This document shows, piece by piece, positions 60,000 to 64,000 of a DNA stretch of 64,000 nucleotides (its first letter is position 1; each line of letters starts with the position of its first letter). The DNA is from Amycolatopsis sp. QT-25 (GTDB lineage Bacteria > Actinomycetota > Actinomycetes > Mycobacteriales > Pseudonocardiaceae). The notes beneath the pieces were generated by a model. It ran no database searches and was not told where the DNA came from. It saw only the letters and a list, made by a program, of their open reading frames with translations. The stretch is from the NCBI RefSeq assembly GCF_029369745.1, contig NZ_CP120210.1:7688001-7752000 (forward strand), written 5' to 3'. Both the position numbers and the translations under genes were made by a program.

Positions 60000-60985
60000 G
60001 ACTGCCGCCTCCTCGCGAAACGGTCGACGCAGACCGCGCCGATGAGCAGGGCACCGGTGGCGACGTCCTGGTAGAGCGCGTCCACTCCGAGCTGGGTCAG
60101 CCCGGACCGCAGGACCGCGACGACCAGCGCGCCCATCATCGTGCCGAGTACGGAACCCCGGCCGCCGAACAGGCTCGCGCCGCCGAGCACCACCGCGGTG
60201 ATGGAGTCGAGGTTGCCGAGCTGGAAGGCGTTCGGGTCGGCGTTCGGCACGCGGCCGAGCGCCTGCCAGGCGGCGATCCCGACGATCACCCCGGCGACGA
60301 TGTACACGGAAAGGATCGTGCGGTCGACCTTGATCCCGGACAGCCGCGCGGATTCCGGCGCGTTGCCGACCGCGTACACGTGCTTGCCCCACGGCGTCCG
60401 CGTGAGCGCGTACCAAAGTCCCAGGTACATCAGCAAAGCGAGCGTCATGCCGTAGGTGATCGGGATGCCGCCGAACAGGTACCGGCGGGTGCCGAGCCAT
60501 TTGAGCAGTTCGTCGGCGACCGGGACGGCCTGGCCGCTCGCGAACAGTTTCGCGGCCGCGGTGAGCACGGTCAGCAGGCCGAGCGTGACGATGAACGGCG
60601 GCAGTTTGATCCGGGTGACCAGCGAACCGGTGACCATCCCGATCACCACCGTCGCCACGATGCCCAGCAGCAGCGCCCAGATCCCGGAGACACCGCCGAC
60701 CACGAGCTTCGCCATGATCAACGTGGCGAGCACCATCGCCGCCGCGTTGGCCAGGTCGATGCCCGCGGTCAGGATGATCAGCGTCTGCCCGAGCGCGAGC
60801 GTGCCGACCACCAGGGACTGTTGCACCACGAGGGAAAGATTGTCGAGATCGAGGAAGGTGTCCGTCGAGAGGGAGAACACCACGATCGCGACGAGCAGGG
60901 CCAGCGCGGGCCCGACGGCGGGCGCGCGCAGGAAGAACTCACCGATCGTCGGGCGTTCGTTGCCCTTGAGGGCCGCCGTTGCCAT
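59996..60985 (-). CDS. sugar ABC transporter permease (RbsC/FrcC family)
   Basis: The ATG at 60985 overlaps the binding-protein stop (TGATG) and gives 329 residues with about 9 helices. GQTLIILTAGIDLANAAAMVLATL and GNAPESARLSGIKVDRTILSVYI are the BPD_transp_2 hallmark. LDSITAVVLGGASLFGGRGSVLGTMMGALVV is the second conserved block. It forms a homodimeric pore for a pentose, fructose or cyclitol. Confidence 0.95.
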   Translation of the reverse strand: MATAALKGNERPTIGEFFLRAPAVGPALALLVAIVVFSLSTDTFLDLDNLSLVVQQSLVVGTLALGQTLIILTAGIDLANAAAMVLATLIMAKLVVGGVSGIWALLLGIVATVVIGMVTGSLVTRIKLPPFIVTLGLLTVLTAAAKLFASGQAVPVADELLKWLGTRRYLFGGIPITYGMTLALLMYLGLWYALTRTPWGKHVYAVGNAPESARLSGIKVDRTILSVYIVAGVIVGIAAWQALGRVPNADPNAFQLGNLDSITAVVLGGASLFGGRGSVLGTMMGALVVAVLRSGLTQLGVDALYQDVATGALLIGAVCVDRFARRRQS

Positions 60986-62001
60986 CACTTCGTCCCCCAG
61001 CAGTTCTCGAGGCCCCACTTGGTGTCCTGGCTTTCCACGCCGGGGATCGGCTTGTCGGTGATCACCGCGGATCCGGTGTCGACGAACCCGCTCGGTTTCG
61101 TCCCGGTCTTGGCGTATTCGACGGCGGCGAGGACGCCCTGCTCCGCCATTTTCTTGGGGAACTGCATCACCGTGGCGGCGTACTGGCCGTCGCGCACGTT
61201 CTTGACGCCTTCGCAGCCGCCGTCGATCGAGCCCATCACGATCCGGTTCACCAGGCCGCGAGCCTGGAGCGCGGCGTAGGTGCCGCGGCCCATCGGCTCG
61301 TTCATCGTGTAGACGGCGTTGATGTCGGTGGTGCGCTGCAACAGGTTTTCCACCCCTTGCTGCGCCAGGCTCTGGTCGCCGTTCGCGGGCGTCTTGCCCT
61401 TGATCTCCGGCGAGGCGTCGGTCAGCCCGATGCCCTTGAGAAATCCGGTGTGCCGCTGGGTGTCCACTGTGGATCCGGCGGTGCCGTCCACCATCAACAG
61501 CTTCGGCGGCTTGCCCGCCAGCGCGGCCTTGACGTACGCGCCTTGCTGCCGTCCGGCCTCGAAGTTGTCCGTGGCGAAGGTGGCGTCGACGGCGGTGTCC
61601 GGCTCGGTCGCCGTGTCGAGCGCGATGACCAGTACTCCGGCCTTGCGGGCACGGTCGATGGCGTCGAGGACGCCGGTCGAGGAACTCGGCGTGATCAGGA
61701 TGGTGTTCGCACCCTGCTGCATGAGGTTCTCGATCGCCCGGACCTGGCCGTCGTTGTCGCCGTCGAACTGGCCGGCGAGCGCGCTGAACTCCGCGCCGTT
61801 CGCCTCGGCGGCGGCCTTGGCCGCCGCTCTCAGTTCGACGAAGTAGGGATTGGTGTCGGTCTTGGTGACCAGGCCGACCTTGGCCTTGCCACCGCCGCCC
61901 GCGTTCGAACCGCCACCCCAGTGACGTTCGACGGTGCACCCGGCCGAGGTCACCGCTAGTGCGGCGGCCAGGACCAGCGCGGAGAGACTGCGCTGTCTCA
62001 T
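60985..62001 (-). CDS. sugar ABC substrate-binding lipoprotein (periplasmic-binding-protein 4 family)
   Basis: The ATG at 62001 (GGAGGGC upstream) gives 338 residues. The lipobox AVTSAGC is near residue 22. KVGLVTKTDTNPYFVELRAAAKAAAEANG and RAIENLMQQGANTILITPSSSTGVLDAIDRARKAGVLVIALDTA are the RbsB/FrcB fold. It catches the sugar outside the cell. A 24-bp LacI-type operator lies 67 bp upstream, shared with the divergent LacI gene, so import is probably repressed until the sugar is present. Confidence 0.95.
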   Translation of the reverse strand: MRQRSLSALVLAAALAVTSAGCTVERHWGGGSNAGGGGKAKVGLVTKTDTNPYFVELRAAAKAAAEANGAEFSALAGQFDGDNDGQVRAIENLMQQGANTILITPSSSTGVLDAIDRARKAGVLVIALDTATEPDTAVDATFATDNFEAGRQQGAYVKAALAGKPPKLLMVDGTAGSTVDTQRHTGFLKGIGLTDASPEIKGKTPANGDQSLAQQGVENLLQRTTDINAVYTMNEPMGRGTYAALQARGLVNRIVMGSIDGGCEGVKNVRDGQYAATVMQFPKKMAEQGVLAAVEYAKTGTKPSGFVDTGSAVITDKPIPGVESQDTKWGLENCWGTK

Positions 62002-62067
62002 GGGGGATGCCCTCCGATTCAAGGCTGTCCGTGATGGACCGGAAGGTAGACAGGGTTATGCTCACTC

Positions 62068-62091
62068 GCAAGCGTTTGCGCAAACGCTTGC
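62068..62091. promoter_or_regulatory. LacI operator between sugar importer and regulator
   Basis: This is a perfect 24-bp palindrome with half GCAAGCGTTTGC and its complement. The centre GCGC and flanking AAACG/CGTTT fit the LacI-family pattern. It lies 67 bp from the importer start and 37 bp from the LacI start. Confidence 0.88.
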
Positions 62092-62128
62092 CGGACTCTT
62101 TCGACAGAGCACTTCACGAGGATTGGTA

Positions 62129-63163
62129 ATGCCGCCGTCTCGCTCGTCTCGTCCCACCCAACGCGACATCGCCGAGCTGGCGGGAGTCTCGATCACCACC
62201 GTTTCCCACGTGGTCAACGGGACGCGGGCGGTGGCCGAGGAGACCAAGCTGGCCGTCCTCCGCGCGATCGAGCAGACCGGCTACACCGGCGACGCCATCG
62301 CCCGCTCGCTGGTGACCGGCGGGACGAGGTCGATCGGCGTCGCGATCTCCCTGATCGCGAACCCGTACTTCGCCGTCTTGATCCAGGCGATCGAACGCGA
62401 GGCCGCCCTGGCCGGGTATACGGTCCTGCTCGCGGACACGCACGACACCGTCGACACCGAACGTGAGACCGTGCGGACCCTGCGTTCGCGCCGGGTGGAC
62501 GGACTGCTGATCACACCGTCGCCGGGCGACGGTGCGGTGATCGGCGAACTCGTTTCGCTCGACGTCCCGACCGTGCTCATCGACCGGCTCTCCACCCGCA
62601 CCGACGTCGACCAGGTCGGTGCCGAGAACATCCAATCGACGTCCGCGCTGACGGCGCATCTGGCGTCGCTCGGACACCAGCGGATCGGCATGATCAGCGG
62701 CACGGCCGGGCTGAGCACCAGCGAAGAGCGGATCCTCGGCTATCGCCTGGGGCTGGGCCGTTCGGGTCTGACCTGGTCGGAGGACCTGGTCGCGTGCGGG
62801 CAGTCCTCGCAGGCGGGCGGGGCCCTCGCGCTGAGCACGCTGCTCGCGCTGCCCGAGCCGCCGACGGCGCTGGTGGTCGCCAACGACACCATGATGGTCG
62901 GGGTGCTGCACGAGCTTCGGCGCCGCGGGCTGCGGGCGGGGGTCGACCTGCCGGTGGTGGTCTACGACGACGTCGAATGGGCCGATCTGGTCGATCCGCC
63001 GCTGACCACGATGGCCCAGCCGATCGAAGAGATAGGCACACAGGCGGTGCGCCTCCTGCTGGCCCGGATCAACGAACCGGCACGCAAGGCCCAGACGATG
63101 CGGATTCCGCCTACGCTCCGCCACCGCGCGTCCTGCGGATGCGCTCTCGTTCACTCACATTGA
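62129..63163 (+). CDS. LacI-family transcription regulator
   Basis: The ATG at 62129 follows CGAGGA and gives 344 residues. The HTH and hinge are at 10-60: TQRDIAELAGVSITTVSHVVNGTRAVAEETKLAVLRAIEQTGYTGDAIARSL. The sugar-binding core begins SIGVAISLIANPYFAVLIQAIEREA and has the LacI-type domain to the end. It is divergent from the sugar importer and should repress it by the palindrome between. The protein encoded next is a paralogue of its core. Confidence 0.95.
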   Translation: MPPSRSSRPTQRDIAELAGVSITTVSHVVNGTRAVAEETKLAVLRAIEQTGYTGDAIARSLVTGGTRSIGVAISLIANPYFAVLIQAIEREAALAGYTVLLADTHDTVDTERETVRTLRSRRVDGLLITPSPGDGAVIGELVSLDVPTVLIDRLSTRTDVDQVGAENIQSTSALTAHLASLGHQRIGMISGTAGLSTSEERILGYRLGLGRSGLTWSEDLVACGQSSQAGGALALSTLLALPEPPTALVVANDTMMVGVLHELRRRGLRAGVDLPVVVYDDVEWADLVDPPLTTMAQPIEEIGTQAVRLLLARINEPARKAQTMRIPPTLRHRASCGCALVHSH

Positions 63164-63251
63164 TGATTGTTGGAAGACTTTCCGGTCTCGCCGCCGAGCG
63201 ACGCTCCGTCAGCCGTTACCGTCATTCAAGCTCGGATGAAGGCGTGGAGCG

Positions 63252-64000
63252 ATGACCGCATTGTCCCCGGCGTTACCCCTGTGGGAGGACACCCCTGTCA
63301 CCCACCGGTTCGGGGTGGCCATGGCGATGCACGCGAACCCGTATTCGGGTGAGCTCGTCCGCGCCATCCGCCGCGCCGCGCGCCGTCACGGCTGTGAGAT
63401 CACCCTTGCCGACACCGGTGACAGCGTCGCCGAAGAAGCCGCGGTCATCCGCGCTTTGCGCGCCGACCGCGTCGACGGCGTCCTGCTCGTCCCGGCGGCC
63501 GGTGACGAAGCGGTGATCAACGGACTGGTCCGGATGGGCGTGCCGACCGTGCTCGTGGACCGGATGGCCGGCCGCAACGACGTCGATCAGGTCGGCTCCG
63601 AAAACATCCAGGCCGTGTGCGCGCTCGTGCGGCATCTCGCCGGGCTGCGGCACCGCAAGATCGGCTTCATCTCGGGCGAGGACGACATGACCATCTACGA
63701 GGAGCGGGCGCTGGGTTACCGGCTCGGCCTCGGCCGCTCGGGCCTCCGGTGGACGTCGCAGCTGGTGGCGTGCGGGCAGTCGACCCCGGGCGGGGCCGCC
63801 GCCGCGACGGCGAAACTGCTGGACAGCTGGCCGTCGCCGACCGCGCTGGTGGTGGCGAGCGAGGCGATGATGATCGGCGTCCAGTACGAGGCGCACCGGC
63901 TCGGCATCCGGATCGGACGCGACCTCGCGATCGTCGGCTACGGCGACATGGAGTGGGCGGGGCAGGCGACCCCGGCGGTCACCACGATGGCGCAGCCGAT
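63252..64000 (+). CDS. HTH-less LacI-type sensor protein (3' end outside window)
   Basis: The frame opens at ATG 63252 (GTGGAGC upstream) and runs off the window with 249 codons. After a short leader, HRFGVAMAMHANPYSGELVRAIRRA starts directly at the sugar-binding core and matches the core of the preceding LacI protein along its length (NDVDQVGSENIQAVCALVRHLAGL against TDVDQVGAENIQSTSALTAHLASL). The 88 bp since the preceding stop are too short for an HTH and hold no in-frame start. So it lacks the ~60-residue DNA-binding domain. It may act as a sugar sensor, a heterodimer partner or a decayed duplicate. Confidence 0.85.
   Translation, partial: MTALSPALPLWEDTPVTHRFGVAMAMHANPYSGELVRAIRRAARRHGCEITLADTGDSVAEEAAVIRALRADRVDGVLLVPAAGDEAVINGLVRMGVPTVLVDRMAGRNDVDQVGSENIQAVCALVRHLAGLRHRKIGFISGEDDMTIYEERALGYRLGLGRSGLRWTSQLVACGQSTPGGAAAATAKLLDSWPSPTALVVASEAMMIGVQYEAHRLGIRIGRDLAIVGYGDMEWAGQATPAVTTMAQP

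Overview
The window is GC-rich actinobacterial chromosome with strong codon bias. Gene content points to Pseudonocardiaceae, most likely an Amycolatopsis-type organism: an ESX/type VII secretion satellite cluster with an EspG chaperone, several F420/flavin (LLM and PPOX) oxidoreductases, a mymA-like monooxygenase operon, a DasR-type site at nagA, and a purA / DUF3151 / fba neighbourhood as in mycobacteria. The genus is inferred from content, not from a marker gene. I see no rRNA, tRNA, CRISPR array, insertion sequence or prophage.

Layout. 0-4 kb: end of a methyltransferase gene, a small membrane protein, an aminotransferase behind a GntR-TetR fused regulator, and a divergent FAD monooxygenase. 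4.2-9.3 kb: six-gene minus-strand ESX cluster (helical proteins, lipoprotein, PPE-like protein, EspG, and an ESX protein fused to a lytic transglycosylase). 9.4-12.1 kb: purD, then a secreted glycerophosphodiesterase behind a PHO-box-like region. 12.4-19.1 kb: two transporters, an LLM oxidoreductase, an OsmC protein, purA and a divergent degenerate lipid-kinase-like gene. 19.2-34.7 kb: probable accessory block with a secreted HNH nuclease, a dipeptide-type ABC importer operon coupled to LLM/FAD oxidoreductases, an MFS exporter with a structured leader, a diguanylate cyclase, and a TetR/secreted lipase pair. 34.8-39.7 kb: DUF3151, a membrane protein, fba, an F420 oxidoreductase and an aldo/keto reductase. 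39.9-44.8 kb: catabolic operon of SDR, PPOX, Baeyer-Villiger monooxygenase, diiron-type PF10118 protein and a ferredoxin-type reductase. 44.8-56.7 kb: YciI, an ECF sigma factor, nagA with a dre site, two DedA proteins, a GlcD-like oxidase, two drug-efflux MFS systems with their TetR and MarR regulators, and a VOC protein. 56.9-64 kb: a sugar system with an SDR, two kinases, an ABC importer and two tandem LacI-type proteins, the second lacking its HTH and running off the window.

A second layer of structure is a set of long intergenic inverted repeats. Family 1 (six copies) has ATGAAGG-type arms of 20-26 bp. Family 2 (four copies plus a lone arm) has GCAATT...TTGCG arms of 21 bp. Most lie just after stop codons, often between convergent genes. 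One family-2 copy lies inside the open frame of a PfkB sugar kinase and encodes about 21 of its residues; another contains the stop codons of two convergent genes. Separate unique palindromes mark likely operators for the TetR/lipase, TetR/MFS, MarR/MFS and LacI/sugar-ABC pairs.

The best candidates for under-described biology are the coupled PF10118-diiron plus VanB-type reductase pair in the monooxygenase operon, the intragenic palindrome in the sugar kinase, the HTH-less LacI paralogue, and the dual-HTH regulator with two kinds of putative operator.
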